From: Pseudomonas nitroreducens NBRC 12694
GTDB taxonomy: Bacteria > Pseudomonadota > Gammaproteobacteria > Pseudomonadales > Pseudomonadaceae
Length of the DNA: 64,000 nt
Direction of reading: 5' to 3'
NCBI RefSeq assembly: GCF_002091755.1
Contig: NZ_BDAI01000001.1
Location: 930,001-994,000, forward strand
Part shown: one piece after another, positions 46,283 through 55,527 of the stretch
Layout of the letters: each line of letters starts with the position of its first letter
Position numbering within the stretch: position 1 is the stretch's first letter
Program-made: the position numbers and the translations under genes
The notes under the pieces: generated by a model
The model's database searches: none
Seen by the model: only the letters and a program-made list of their open reading frames with translations
What the model was told of the DNA's origin: nothing

Positions 46283-48238
46283 ATGTCATTGCTCAAGCAA
46301 CTGTTCCTGGCGATCTGCCTGTTCCTCGTGGTGGCCTTCGCCGGCAGCTTCGCCGCCAGCCTGGAAAGCTCCCGCGAGCAACTGATCGGCCAGTTGCGCT
46401 CCCATGCCCAGGATGCGGCCACCGCGCTGGGCCTGTCGCTCACCCCGCACGTGGACGACCCGGCGATGATCGAGCTGATGGTCAGCTCGATCTTCGACTC
46501 CGGCTACTTCGCCACCATCCGCGTGGTGAGCATTCCCGAGGGCAAGGTCATCGTCGAGCGCGACAGCGACACGCAGAACCAACAGGTGCCGGCCTGGTTC
46601 GCCAAGCTGGTCAACCTCAAGGCCCAGGGCGGCGACGCGCTGATCATGCGCGGCTGGGAACAGGCCGCGCGGGTCGAGGTGGTCAGCCATCCGCAGTTCG
46701 CCCTGGCCAAGCTGTGGGACGGTGCGCTGGGCAGCCTCGCCTGGCTGCTGGCCTGCGGGCTGGTCAGCGCCATCCTTGGCGGCTGGCTGCTGCGCACCCA
46801 ATTGAAGCCTCTGGACCAGATGGTGCAGCAAGCCCACGCCATCACCCGCCGCGAATTCCTCACCCTGCCCAGGGAACCGCGCACCCCGGAGCTGCGGCGC
46901 GTGGTACAGGCGATGAACCAGATGGTCGACAAGCTCAAGGCCCTGTTCGCCGAAGAAGCCAGCCGCAGCGAGAAACTGCGCGAGGAGGCCTACCAGGACA
47001 GCCTTTCCGGCCTGGCCAACCGTCGCCTGTTCGACGCGCGGCTGGATGCGCAGCTCTCGCCCAGCGAGCAGAACGCCGCTGGCTACCTGCTGCTGCTGCG
47101 CCTGAACGACCTGGCCGGGCTCAACCAGCGTCTCGGCGGACAGCGCACCGACGCGCTGATCCGCGACGTCGCCGAGTTGCTGGAACGTGAGCGCGAGCAG
47201 CACGGCACGCCGGACTGGCTGGCCGCGCGCAGTCGCGGCGGCGAATTCACCCTGCTGGCGCCCGGCCTGGACAGCGCCAGTGCAGAGCATCTGGCGGACG
47301 AACTCAGTGCCGCCCTGGAAAACCTGCGCGGCACGGGCGCCAGCGATTGCACGCCGGTGGCGCATCTGGGCCTGGCGGCCTTCCGACCGGGCGAGCCCTC
47401 CGCTGGCGTGCTGTCGCGCGCCGACCAGGCACTGGCCCAGGCACAGGCCACTCCGGACCGCACCTGGCAACGCCTGGACAGCTCCGGCAGCCAGCCTGCC
47501 CAGGACTCCCGTGCCTGGCGCGACTGGCTCGACGACGCCCTGCAGAAGGGCAAGCTGCAGCTGTGGTTCCAGCCCGTGCGCGCCTGCGCGGAAAACGGCG
47601 AGTTGCTGCACCAGAAGGTCCTCGCGCGGCTGCTCGATCCCAAGGGCGAGGCCGTGGCCGCCGGGCAATTCCTGCCCTGGATTGAGCGATTCGGCTGGTC
47701 GGCGCGTTTCGACCTGGCGATGCTCGAACACGCCCTCGCCCACCTCGCCCAGCAACCGGCACCGCTGGCCCTGTCGCTCTCGGCGGAAACCGTGCGCAGC
47801 GCCGAGCCCCTGCGCCAGCTCTTCGAAATCCTGCGTGCCCACCCGCAGGAAGCGCAGCTGATGACGCTGGAAGTGGACGAACGCTACCTGCCGCCGCCGG
47901 CCGAGCTGGAGAAGCTCGCCCAGTCTGTCCAGGAAGTCGGCGCCAAGCTCGGCCTGCAGCACTTCGGCGGGCGCTTCAGCCTGATCGGCAACCTCACCCG
48001 CCTGGGTCTTGCGTACCTGAAGATCGACGGCAGCTACATCCGTGCCATCGACCAGGACAACGACAAGCGCCTGTTCATCGAGGCCATGTACCGGGCTTCC
48101 AACAGCATCGACCTGCCGCTGATCGCGGAGATGGTCGAGACCGAGGGCGAGCTGCAGGTGCTGCGGGAGATGGGGATTGCCGGGGCGATGGGGCGACTCA
48201 TTGGCGCGCCGAAGCCGTCGCAGAAGAACACCTTGTAG
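46283..48238 (+). CDS. lapD: c-di-GMP receptor LapD
   Basis: Inner-membrane inside-out receptor of 651 residues: TM1 (LFLAICLFLVVAFAGSFAA), LapD/MoxY-type periplasmic domain that binds LapG, TM2 (SLAWLLACGLVSAILGGWLL), HAMP, a degenerate GGDEF domain (RGGEF, inactive) and a degenerate EAL domain in which the EAL position reads KVLARL, leaving binding but no hydrolysis. AGGAG lies in the lapG stop region. The TAG stop at 48236-48238 is inside a REP element (TTGTAGGAGCGAG). Equivalent to PA1433. Confidence 0.94.
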   Translation: MSLLKQLFLAICLFLVVAFAGSFAASLESSREQLIGQLRSHAQDAATALGLSLTPHVDDPAMIELMVSSIFDSGYFATIRVVSIPEGKVIVERDSDTQNQQVPAWFAKLVNLKAQGGDALIMRGWEQAARVEVVSHPQFALAKLWDGALGSLAWLLACGLVSAILGGWLLRTQLKPLDQMVQQAHAITRREFLTLPREPRTPELRRVVQAMNQMVDKLKALFAEEASRSEKLREEAYQDSLSGLANRRLFDARLDAQLSPSEQNAAGYLLLLRLNDLAGLNQRLGGQRTDALIRDVAELLEREREQHGTPDWLAARSRGGEFTLLAPGLDSASAEHLADELSAALENLRGTGASDCTPVAHLGLAAFRPGEPSAGVLSRADQALAQAQATPDRTWQRLDSSGSQPAQDSRAWRDWLDDALQKGKLQLWFQPVRACAENGELLHQKVLARLLDPKGEAVAAGQFLPWIERFGWSARFDLAMLEHALAHLAQQPAPLALSLSAETVRSAEPLRQLFEILRAHPQEAQLMTLEVDERYLPPPAELEKLAQSVQEVGAKLGLQHFGGRFSLIGNLTRLGLAYLKIDGSYIRAIDQDNDKRLFIEAMYRASNSIDLPLIAEMVETEGELQVLREMGIAGAMGRLIGAPKPSQKNTL

Positions 48239-48304
48239 GAGCGAGCTTGCTCGCGAACAGAGCCCGCTGCGGAGTCAGTTCGCGAGCAAGCTCGCTTTTA
48301 CGAA
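48233..48304. repeat. Pair of inverted REP elements at the lapD end
   Basis: TTGTAGGAGCGAGCTTGCTC (from 48233) and an inverted copy (48278-48304, TTCGCGAGCAAGCTCG) with a 20-bp spacer form a BIME-like inverted pair. The first copy contains the lapD stop codon. Confidence 0.85.
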
Positions 48305-48644
48305 GAGCTCGCAACCCCTGTCTCAGGCTCTGACACTTCAAAGACTTCCAGAAAAACAGCCGAGCACTCCGAACCGCCCCGTTCAGGAGGCCTCGTTGAA
48401 ACTTCGATTCGACGAGGGAATTTTTCGCCCAAGCGAAAAACCGGATGTCCGGGGCAAGACCTTTGCCCACTTTGGATGGGGCGGCCATCCGTCGTTTGCC
48501 AAAGTGGGTCGCCCGAGGGGGCGAAACGAGAAGTCGCAGCGCACGCTGAAGCGGCGCTGGAAACCTCAAAGCTAGGCAGACACATCGCGGACAAAGCCCG
48601 CTCCTACACAAGGGCAAACGCCGGAGCAGGCCTTGAAGGCCGCA
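48305..48644. repeat. Gene-free stretch made of nested inverted repeats
   Basis: About 340 bp with no credible gene. It contains TTTTTCGC-CCAA-GCGAAAAA (48421-48440), and CCCACTTTGG (48466-48475) pairing with CCAAAGTGGG (48499-48508) around an inner ATGG/CCAT. A REP fragment (CCCGCTCCTACA) lies near 48598. The layout looks like a dispersed structured repeat rather than decayed coding sequence. Open frames across it are long only because stops are rare in GC-rich palindromes. Confidence 0.55.
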
Positions 48645-48669
48645 TTCGCGAGCAAGCTCGCTCCTACAC
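48645..48669. repeat. REP element before the ppk2 stop
   Basis: TTCGCGAGCAAGCTCGCTCC followed by TAC, six bases from the end of ppk2. Same family as the copies at 48233 and 29587. Confidence 0.8.
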
Positions 48670-48675
48670 CAAACG

Positions 48676-50181
48676 TCAGTCCTTCTTGCCCTTCTTCGCG
48701 CTTCCGTAAGCCGCCTCCAGCGCATCATTGATCGTCTTGAGCACCTTCACCCGCGCATAACGCTTGTCGTTGGCCTCGATCAGCGTCCAGGGCGCAATCT
48801 CGGTGCTGGTACGATCGACCATATCCCCCACCGCATCCACGTACTGGTCCCACTTGTCGCGGTTGCGCCAGTCCTCCTCGGTGATCTTGAAGCGCTTGAA
48901 GGGAATCGACTCGCGCTCCTTGAAACGCTCCAACTGGGTCTGCTGGTCGATGGAGAGCCAGAACTTCACCAGCACGATACCGTAGTTCGTCAGTTGCTCC
49001 TCGAAGTCGTTGATCTCCGCATAGGCGCGCAACCAGTCAGCGTCGGAGGCGAAGCCCTCGACCCGCTCCACCAGGACCCGGCCATACCAGGAACGGTCGA
49101 AGATGGTGAACTGCCGCCGCCCCGGAATGTGCCGCCAGAAACGCCACAGATAGGGCTGCGCACGCTCCTCCTCGGTGGGCGCGGCGATCGGCACGATGCG
49201 GTACTGGCGTGGGTCCAGCGCATCAGTCACGCGGCGGATGGCGCCGCCCTTGCCGGCGGCGTCGTTGCCTTCGAACACGGCGATCAGCGAATGGCTGCGG
49301 AAACGCTTGTCGCGCATCAGCGTGGCCAGGCGCGCCTGCTGCTTGGCCAGGTGTTCCTTGTACTGGTCCTTGTCCAGCGACAGGCTCAGGTCAAGCGCAT
49401 CCAGCAGCCCCTTGTTGTCCAGGCTGGAGACCAGTGGCGCCGCATGGGGCTGCGGGGTCGGGCGGTCCTTTCGCTTGAGTGCGGCCTGCAGGCTCTCGAG
49501 GATGGTGCGGCCCACCGTCAGGCTGCGGTAGCGCTCATCGGAACCCTCCACCACGTACCAGGGCGCGTAGTCGCGGCTGGTGCGGCGCAGCACGCGCTCG
49601 CCGTAACGCACGAACTTGTCATAGACCTCGCTCTGCTTCCAGTCGATCTCGGAGAGCTGCCAACTGCGCGTCGGGTCGTTCTCCAGTGTCTTGAGCCGCT
49701 CCTTGAGCTGCTTCTTGGAGAGGTGGAACCAGAACTTGAAGATCAACGCACCCTCGTCGGAATACATCCGCTCGAAACGCTCGGCATCGTTGATCAGGCC
49801 ATCGAGCTGGCTGTCCTTGATCTCGCCGGTGACCCGCGCGTAGAGCATCTGGCTGTACCAGTTGCCGAAGAAGATGCCGGTCGTTCCCTTGGGCGGCAGA
49901 CGGCGCCAGAAACGCCATTGCGGCGGCCGCGAGAGTTCCTCGTCGGTGGGCTGGAGGAAGCTTTCCACCCGGATCAGGCGCGGATCCATCCACTCGTTGA
50001 GCAGCTTCACCGTTTCGCCCTTGCCGGCGCCCTCGATGCCGTTGATCAGAATGATCACCGGGAAGCGCGCCTGCTGCTTGAGCTCGTACTGCGCCTCGAG
50101 CAGGGCTTCGCGCAGCACCGCGACCTCCTTCTCGTAGGTTTCCTTGTCGATGGAATGACCGATCTCGGCGGATTCGAACAT
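48676..50181 (-). CDS. pap: Polyphosphate:AMP phosphotransferase, two-domain PPK2
   Basis: Phosphorylates AMP to ADP with polyphosphate (class II PPK2). The 501-residue protein is two tandem PPK2 domains. The first has Walker A NGIEGAGKGETVKLLNEW, the second FEGNDAAGKGGAIRRV, each with its lid and Walker B (FFGNWYSQMLYARVTG; FDRSWYGRVLVERVEG). The first domain shows FGNWYS where the second has the standard DRSWYG, as in other two-domain PPK2s, where the C-terminal domain is catalytic. AGGAGAGGT precedes the ATG. Divergent from mnmC; equivalent to PA3455. Confidence 0.93.
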   Translation of the reverse strand: MFESAEIGHSIDKETYEKEVAVLREALLEAQYELKQQARFPVIILINGIEGAGKGETVKLLNEWMDPRLIRVESFLQPTDEELSRPPQWRFWRRLPPKGTTGIFFGNWYSQMLYARVTGEIKDSQLDGLINDAERFERMYSDEGALIFKFWFHLSKKQLKERLKTLENDPTRSWQLSEIDWKQSEVYDKFVRYGERVLRRTSRDYAPWYVVEGSDERYRSLTVGRTILESLQAALKRKDRPTPQPHAAPLVSSLDNKGLLDALDLSLSLDKDQYKEHLAKQQARLATLMRDKRFRSHSLIAVFEGNDAAGKGGAIRRVTDALDPRQYRIVPIAAPTEEERAQPYLWRFWRHIPGRRQFTIFDRSWYGRVLVERVEGFASDADWLRAYAEINDFEEQLTNYGIVLVKFWLSIDQQTQLERFKERESIPFKRFKITEEDWRNRDKWDQYVDAVGDMVDRTSTEIAPWTLIEANDKRYARVKVLKTINDALEAAYGSAKKGKKD

Positions 50182-50290
50182 GCACCTCTCCTTGTCTCGA
50201 AGTGAGTAAAAGGTAGCGGAAGTGACGCAGCCTGTCCTCGGAACGGATCAGCTAAACTGCCGCCTTCGTTTCACTGCCCTGCCTTCCTTC

Positions 50291-52258
50291 ATGCCAGACA
50301 TCAGCAGCGCCCAGATCGACTGGGACGAGAACGGCCAGCCCACTTCCCGCGTCTATGGCGACGTGTATTTTTCCCGCGACTCGGGCATTGCCGAGACGCG
50401 CCACGTATTCATCGACGGCAACCGTCTACCCGAGCGCTTCGCAGCGCTGCCAGCGGGCGGGCGCCTGTGCATTGGCGAGACCGGCTTCGGCACCGGGCTG
50501 AACTTCCTCTGCGCCTGGCAATTGTTCGAGACGCTGGCACCTGGCGATGCACGGCTGCACTTCGTCACCACCGAGAAGTACCCGGTAGCACCTGAAGACC
50601 TGCGCCGCGCCTTCGCCCTCTGGCCGGAGCTGGCGCACCTGTCGGGGCAGGTGCTGGAACAGTACGTGGCGATCAATCCCGGCTTCCAGCGCTTCGTCTT
50701 CGCGGGCGGCCGCGTGGTGCTGACCCTGCTGGTGGGCGACGTACTGGACACGCTGCCGGAACTGGACGCACGCGTCGATGCCTGGTTCCTCGACGGTTTC
50801 TCCCCGGCGAAGAACCCGCAGATGTGGAACGACGCGCTCTATGCGCAGCTGGCCCGTCTTTCGGCGCCGGGCACGACCCTCGCCACCTTCACCAGCGCCG
50901 GTTTCGTCCGCCGCGGACTGGGCGCAGCCGGCTTCAAGATTCGCCGTACCCTGGGCTTCGGCAAGAAATGGGAGATGTCCCAGGGCGAATTCATCGGCCT
51001 CGAACAGCCCACCGGCAAGCCCTGGTACGCCCGCCCCGTTCGCTCGAAGGGAACGCGCCAAGCCCTGGTGATCGGCGGCGGCATGGCCGGTTGCGCCAGC
51101 GCCGCGAGTCTCGCCGCACGCGGCTGGCAGGTGACTCTGATCGAGCGTCATGCCAGCCTTGCCGAGGAAGCCTCGGGCAATCCCCAGGGCGTGCTCTATC
51201 TCAAGCTGTCTGCCCACGGCACCGCACTGTCACGGCTGATCGTCAGCGGCTTTGGCCATTCGCGACGGCTGATCCAGCGTCTGCAGAAAGGCGAGGAATG
51301 GTCCGACTGCGGCGTGCTGCAACTGGGTTTCGATGAAGCCGAGGCCGGCCGCCAGGCGAAGCTCGCCGAAGCCTTCCCCGGCTCGCTGCTGCGCCTGCTG
51401 GACAAGGCTGAGGCAGAAACCCTCGCTGGCGTCGGCCTGCCCGCCGGTGGGCTGTTCTATCCCGAAGGTGGCTGGGTACATCCGCCGGCCCTGTGCCGGC
51501 ACCTGGCGCAGCATCCGAACATCCGCGTGGTGGCCGGCGAGGAAGTCCGCCTGCAACGCGAAGCCGATGGCTGGAGCGCCTGGAGCGGCGACGCGAAACT
51601 TGCCAGCGCGCCCGTCGCCATCCTTGCCACCGCCGCCGAGGTGCGCCGCTTCGAAGGCGCATCGAGCCTGCCGATGAAGCGCATTCGCGGGCAGATCACC
51701 CGTGTGCCGGCCACCGCCGACAGCGCCGCGCTGAGTACCGTGGTTTGCGCCGAGGGCTACGTCGCCCCGCCGCGTCACGGCGAGCACACCCTGGGCGCCA
51801 GTTTCGAATTCAAGCGAGACGACACTGAGCCATCATTGGCAGAACACCTGGGCAACCTCGACCTGCTGGCGGAGATATCCACAGACCTGAGCGAACGCAT
51901 GCACATCGCCCAGCTCGACCCGGCAACTCTGCAGGGCCGCGCCGCCTTCCGCTGCACCACGCCGGACTATCTGCCACTGGTGGGCCCGCTGGCCGACCGC
52001 GAAGCCTTCGCCAGCGCTTACGCTGTACTGGGCAAGGATGCGCGCCAGGTGCCGGAAACTCCGTGCCCCTGGCTCGACGGCCTGTACCTGAACAGCGCCC
52101 ACGGCTCCCGCGGGCTGGTCACCGCGCCGCTGGCTGGCGAGTTGCTCGCTGCCTGGATCGACGACGAACCGCTACCCTTGCCCCGTGCCGTGGCCGAGGC
52201 CTGCCACCCGAACCGTTTCTTCCTGCGCGACATCGTGCGCGGCCAGAAGAACGCCTGA
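50291..52258 (+). CDS. mnmC: Bifunctional tRNA 5-methylaminomethyl-2-thiouridine synthase MnmC
   Basis: Completes mnm5s2U at the tRNA wobble position. The 655-residue protein has an N-terminal SAM-dependent methyltransferase domain (CIGETGFGTGLNFLCAW; DAWFLDGFSPAKNPQMW) and a C-terminal FAD oxidoreductase domain (ALVIGGGMAGCASAASLAARGW, beginning about residue 258; LNSAHGSRGLVTAPLAGEL near the end). Start at 50291 (MPDISSAQIDWDENGQP) gives the usual length; an in-frame ATG-like start at 50222 adds 23 unsupported residues. Confidence 0.95.
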   Translation: MPDISSAQIDWDENGQPTSRVYGDVYFSRDSGIAETRHVFIDGNRLPERFAALPAGGRLCIGETGFGTGLNFLCAWQLFETLAPGDARLHFVTTEKYPVAPEDLRRAFALWPELAHLSGQVLEQYVAINPGFQRFVFAGGRVVLTLLVGDVLDTLPELDARVDAWFLDGFSPAKNPQMWNDALYAQLARLSAPGTTLATFTSAGFVRRGLGAAGFKIRRTLGFGKKWEMSQGEFIGLEQPTGKPWYARPVRSKGTRQALVIGGGMAGCASAASLAARGWQVTLIERHASLAEEASGNPQGVLYLKLSAHGTALSRLIVSGFGHSRRLIQRLQKGEEWSDCGVLQLGFDEAEAGRQAKLAEAFPGSLLRLLDKAEAETLAGVGLPAGGLFYPEGGWVHPPALCRHLAQHPNIRVVAGEEVRLQREADGWSAWSGDAKLASAPVAILATAAEVRRFEGASSLPMKRIRGQITRVPATADSAALSTVVCAEGYVAPPRHGEHTLGASFEFKRDDTEPSLAEHLGNLDLLAEISTDLSERMHIAQLDPATLQGRAAFRCTTPDYLPLVGPLADREAFASAYAVLGKDARQVPETPCPWLDGLYLNSAHGSRGLVTAPLAGELLAAWIDDEPLPLPRAVAEACHPNRFFLRDIVRGQKNA

Positions 52259-52313
52259 TCATCTCGCGGTCCAGCGACAGGACCGCGACCAGCTTCCAGA
52301 GCGGACCACCGAC

Positions 52314-53063
52314 ATGGATGCACTGCTGCTTGAATCCTCCGCCATCGGCCTGATCCTCGGGCTGCTGCTGGGCCTGACCGGCGCCGGCGGTTCGCTGGTG
52401 GCGCTGCCATTGCTCCTCAGCCTGCACCTGCCGCTGCACGATGCCATCGGCGTCAGCCTCGGCGCCGTTGCGCTGTCGGCAGCCATTGGCGCGGTGCCGC
52501 GCGCGCGGCAGGGCCAGGTGGCGTGGAAGCCGCTGTTCTGGCTGGTGATCACCGGCTGGCCGGGCAACGCCATCGGCCAGTGGCTGGGCAAGTTCGTGCC
52601 CGATGGCTGGCTGATCATCGGCTTCTGCGTGCTGGTGCTGTGGTCGGCCTGGCGCATGTGGCAGGGCTCCAGCCAGCCGCGCGTGTCCGAACTGCCGACG
52701 CGCAACGGTCCGCTGCTTGCGGTGGGGTTGGCGGTGGGAGTGCTGTCCGGCCTGATGGGTGTGGGCGGCGGCTTCCTGATCGTACCGGGGCTGCTGTGGT
52801 TCACGCCGCTGTCGATGATGGCGGCAACCGCGACGTCCATGGCGGTGATCGCGCTGGTGTCCGGCGGTGGATTCCTGCTTTATCTGACCCACGCACAGCC
52901 ACCGCTGCCCTTGCTGGCGTGCCTGGCGGCGGGCGGTGCACTGGGCGTGCTGTTCGGCAATCGCCTGGCGGTGCGCCTGGGCGGCGCGACGTTGCAGCGC
53001 CTGTTCGCGCTGATGCTGGTGGCGGTCAGCCTGTCCCTGGCGGCACAGAAACTGATGAGCTGA
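52314..53063 (+). CDS. TauE/SafE-family sulfite/anion permease
   Basis: A 249-residue inner-membrane protein with about eight helices in two inverted halves. GLTGAGGSLVALPLLLSL and the second copy GVLSGLMGVGGGFLIVPGLLW are the paired TauE/SafE signatures. Substrate unknown; family members move sulfite, sulfonates or other organic anions. It converges on a MarR gene with 3 bp between stops. Start at 52314 has a weak GAG site. Confidence 0.87.
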   Translation: MDALLLESSAIGLILGLLLGLTGAGGSLVALPLLLSLHLPLHDAIGVSLGAVALSAAIGAVPRARQGQVAWKPLFWLVITGWPGNAIGQWLGKFVPDGWLIIGFCVLVLWSAWRMWQGSSQPRVSELPTRNGPLLAVGLAVGVLSGLMGVGGGFLIVPGLLWFTPLSMMAATATSMAVIALVSGGGFLLYLTHAQPPLPLLACLAAGGALGVLFGNRLAVRLGGATLQRLFALMLVAVSLSLAAQKLMS

Positions 53064-53066
53064 CGC

Positions 53067-53555
53067 TCAGAACTCTTCTTCCTCTTCTTCCTCGACGCCG
53101 CTCCCCGGCGTCTCGAACAGCTCGGCCGCGCGCAACAGCCCGGCGAGAATCGCGTGCTGCTCCCATTCGGGCAGCCCGGCGAAGCGCTCCAGGGCGTGCT
53201 CGGGCAATAGCGCCGGGCTGTGCTTGAGCGCTTTGCGGCCATCGGCTTCAAGGCTCATCCACTGCTTGCGGCGATCACCATCGTCGCGCCGCCGCGTCAG
53301 CAGCCCCTTGCTCTCCAACCGGGCCAGTGCACCGGAAAGCGACGACTGGGACAGCGCCACGTGCCGCGCCAGCTGACCAGCGGTTATTTCCCCTTCCAAC
53401 TCCACCACCTGCAGGATCAGCAACTGCAGCGGCGTCAGTTCGCCATCCCGGCCCAGGCTCTTGGAGTGCACCTCCGCCGCCTGTTGCAGGCGCCGCAGGG
53501 CCTGCAACATCGAGAGTGCGTGGGCGTTGCGCATCGAAGTCTTGCTGTCAGCCAT
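53067..53555 (-). CDS. MarR-family transcriptional regulator beside the NAGGN operon
   Basis: A 162-residue winged-helix protein: LTPLQLLILQVVELEGEITAGQLARHVALSQSSLSGALARLESKGLL with the wing RRRDDGDRRKQW. The C-terminus is a run of glutamates (VEEEEEEEF), unusual for the family. It is divergent from the three NAGGN genes across 132 bp, so it is the likely local regulator. Ligand unknown. Equivalent to PA3458. Confidence 0.87.
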   Translation of the reverse strand: MADSKTSMRNAHALSMLQALRRLQQAAEVHSKSLGRDGELTPLQLLILQVVELEGEITAGQLARHVALSQSSLSGALARLESKGLLTRRRDDGDRRKQWMSLEADGRKALKHSPALLPEHALERFAGLPEWEQHAILAGLLRAAELFETPGSGVEEEEEEEF

Positions 53556-53687
53556 GTCAGTCCACCTGCTGCTCCGTCATTTTTCCTCAATGAAATCAAA
53601 TAGAACTCTCGCCGGATCGACGGGTCATCCCCTAAGGCGTCCGTGAGACGCCACCCACTTCATCCCCAACGGAGATCCGGTAAGGAC

Positions 53688-55457
53688 ATGTGCGGAATAG
53701 CAGGAGAGTTACGTTTCGATAAACAGGCTGCGGACCTTGCCGCAGTCGAACGCATCACCCATCACCTGGCCCCGCGAGGCCCCGACGCCTGGGGTTTCCA
53801 TAGCGAAGGTCCGGTGGCCCTGGGCCATCGGCGGCTGAAGATCATGGACCTGGCTGAAGCCTCCGGTCAGCCGATGATCGATACCGCCCTGGGCCTGTCA
53901 CTGGTCTTCAACGGCGCCATCTACAACTACCCCGAGCTGCGCCAGGAGCTCGAAGCACTGGGCTACCGCTTCTTCTCCGGTGGCGACACCGAAGTGCTGC
54001 TCAAGGGATACCACGCCTGGGGTGAACAACTATTGCCCCGCCTCAATGGCATGTTCGCTTTTGCCATCTGGGAACGCGACAAACGGCGCCTGTTCATCGC
54101 CCGCGATCGTCTCGGCATCAAGCCGCTGTACCTGTCACAGACCGGCAAGCGCCTGCGCTTCGCCTCCAGCCTGCCGGCGTTGCTCAAGGGCGGCGATATC
54201 GACCCGGCGCTGGACCCGGTGGCACTCAACCATTACCTGAGCTTCCACGCCGTGGTGCCCGCGCCGCGCACCCTGCTGGCCGAAGTGCAGAAGCTGCCGC
54301 CGGCCACCTGGATGAGCATCGACGCCGACGGCCACACCGAGCGCCAGCGCTGGTGGTCCCTGGACTACGGCCCGCTGCCCAATGAGCGCGAGCTGACCCT
54401 GGACGATTGGGAAGACCGCCTGCTGAGCAGCCTGCGTGACGCCGTGAGCGTGCGCCAGCGCGCTGCCCGCGAGGTTGGCGTGCTGCTCTCCGGCGGTGTC
54501 GATTCCAGCCTCCTGGTCGGCCTGCTCCACGAAGCCGGCGTCGAAGACCTGCTGACCTTCTCCATCGGCTTCGAAGATGCCGGCGGCGAGCGCGGCGACG
54601 AGTTCCAGTACTCGGACCTGATCGCGAAACGCTATGGCACCCGCCACCACCAACTGCGCATCGACGAGAACGAAGTCATCTCGCAGTTGCCGGCGGCCTT
54701 CCGCGCCATGAGCGAACCGATGGTCAGCCACGACTGCATCGCCTTCTACCTGCTCTCGCGGGAAGTCTCCAAGCACTGCAAGGTGGTGCAGAGCGGCCAG
54801 GGCGCCGACGAGCTGTTCGCCGGCTACCACTGGTACCCGAAAGTGGCCGGCGCGAAGGACCCGCTACAGGCCTACCGCGCGGCCTTCTTCGATCGCAGCC
54901 ACGGCGAGTACCTGGACACCGTCCGCGAGGCGATGCGGGTCGAGGACGTGGCCAGCGAGTTCGTCCGCGACCACTTCGCCCAACCCGGCGCAGAAGACCC
55001 GGTGGACAAGGCGCTGCGCCTGGACAGCACCATCATGCTGGTCGACGACCCGGTCAAGCGCGTGGACAACATGACCATGGCCTGGGGCCTGGAAGCCCGC
55101 GTGCCGTTCCTCGACTACCGCGTCGCGGAACTGTCGGCGCGCATCCCGTCGCGCTTCAAGCTCGGCGACGGCGGCAAGCAGGTGCTCAAGGCCGCCGCGC
55201 GCAAGGTCATCCCCAGCGAGGTGATCGACCGGCCCAAGGGCTACTTCCCGGTGCCCGGCCTCAAGCACCTGCAAGGCAATACCCGCGCCTGGGTCAGCGA
55301 ATTGCTGCTGGACCCGAGCCAGGACCGTGGACTGTTCGAGACGGCGATGTTCGACCGCCTGCTCAGCGACCCGGCGAGCGACCTCACTCCGCTGCGCGGT
55401 TCCAAGTTGTGGCAGTTGGCGGCCCTCAACCTCTGGCTGACGGAACAAGGCCTCTAG
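53688..55457 (+). CDS. asnO: N-acetylglutaminylglutamine amidotransferase (asparagine synthase family)
   Basis: Makes the amide of the osmoprotectant dipeptide N-acetylglutaminylglutamine amide. The 589-residue class II glutamine amidotransferase starts MCGIAGELRF, giving Cys2 as N-terminal nucleophile after Met removal, with LAPRGPDAWG and FNGAIYNYPELR in the glutaminase domain and the PP-loop LSGGVDSSLLVGLL in the synthetase domain. The start at 53688 is forced by the catalytic Cys. GGTAAGGAC lies before it. First gene of the conserved trio with ngg and the M42 peptidase (PA3459-PA3461). Confidence 0.92.
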   Translation: MCGIAGELRFDKQAADLAAVERITHHLAPRGPDAWGFHSEGPVALGHRRLKIMDLAEASGQPMIDTALGLSLVFNGAIYNYPELRQELEALGYRFFSGGDTEVLLKGYHAWGEQLLPRLNGMFAFAIWERDKRRLFIARDRLGIKPLYLSQTGKRLRFASSLPALLKGGDIDPALDPVALNHYLSFHAVVPAPRTLLAEVQKLPPATWMSIDADGHTERQRWWSLDYGPLPNERELTLDDWEDRLLSSLRDAVSVRQRAAREVGVLLSGGVDSSLLVGLLHEAGVEDLLTFSIGFEDAGGERGDEFQYSDLIAKRYGTRHHQLRIDENEVISQLPAAFRAMSEPMVSHDCIAFYLLSREVSKHCKVVQSGQGADELFAGYHWYPKVAGAKDPLQAYRAAFFDRSHGEYLDTVREAMRVEDVASEFVRDHFAQPGAEDPVDKALRLDSTIMLVDDPVKRVDNMTMAWGLEARVPFLDYRVAELSARIPSRFKLGDGGKQVLKAAARKVIPSEVIDRPKGYFPVPGLKHLQGNTRAWVSELLLDPSQDRGLFETAMFDRLLSDPASDLTPLRGSKLWQLAALNLWLTEQGL

Positions 55458-55527
55458 AGCCCGGCGGCGCCGTGCGTGGCGCCGCCATCCCCACAGCCCA
55501 GGACAGATGCTTATCAGGGAGCGCACG

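Noticed and set aside
48198..48728. 176-residue minus-strand frame between lapD and ppk2
   Set aside because: Runs through REP copies and inverted repeats and overlaps both neighbouring genes; no family resemblance.
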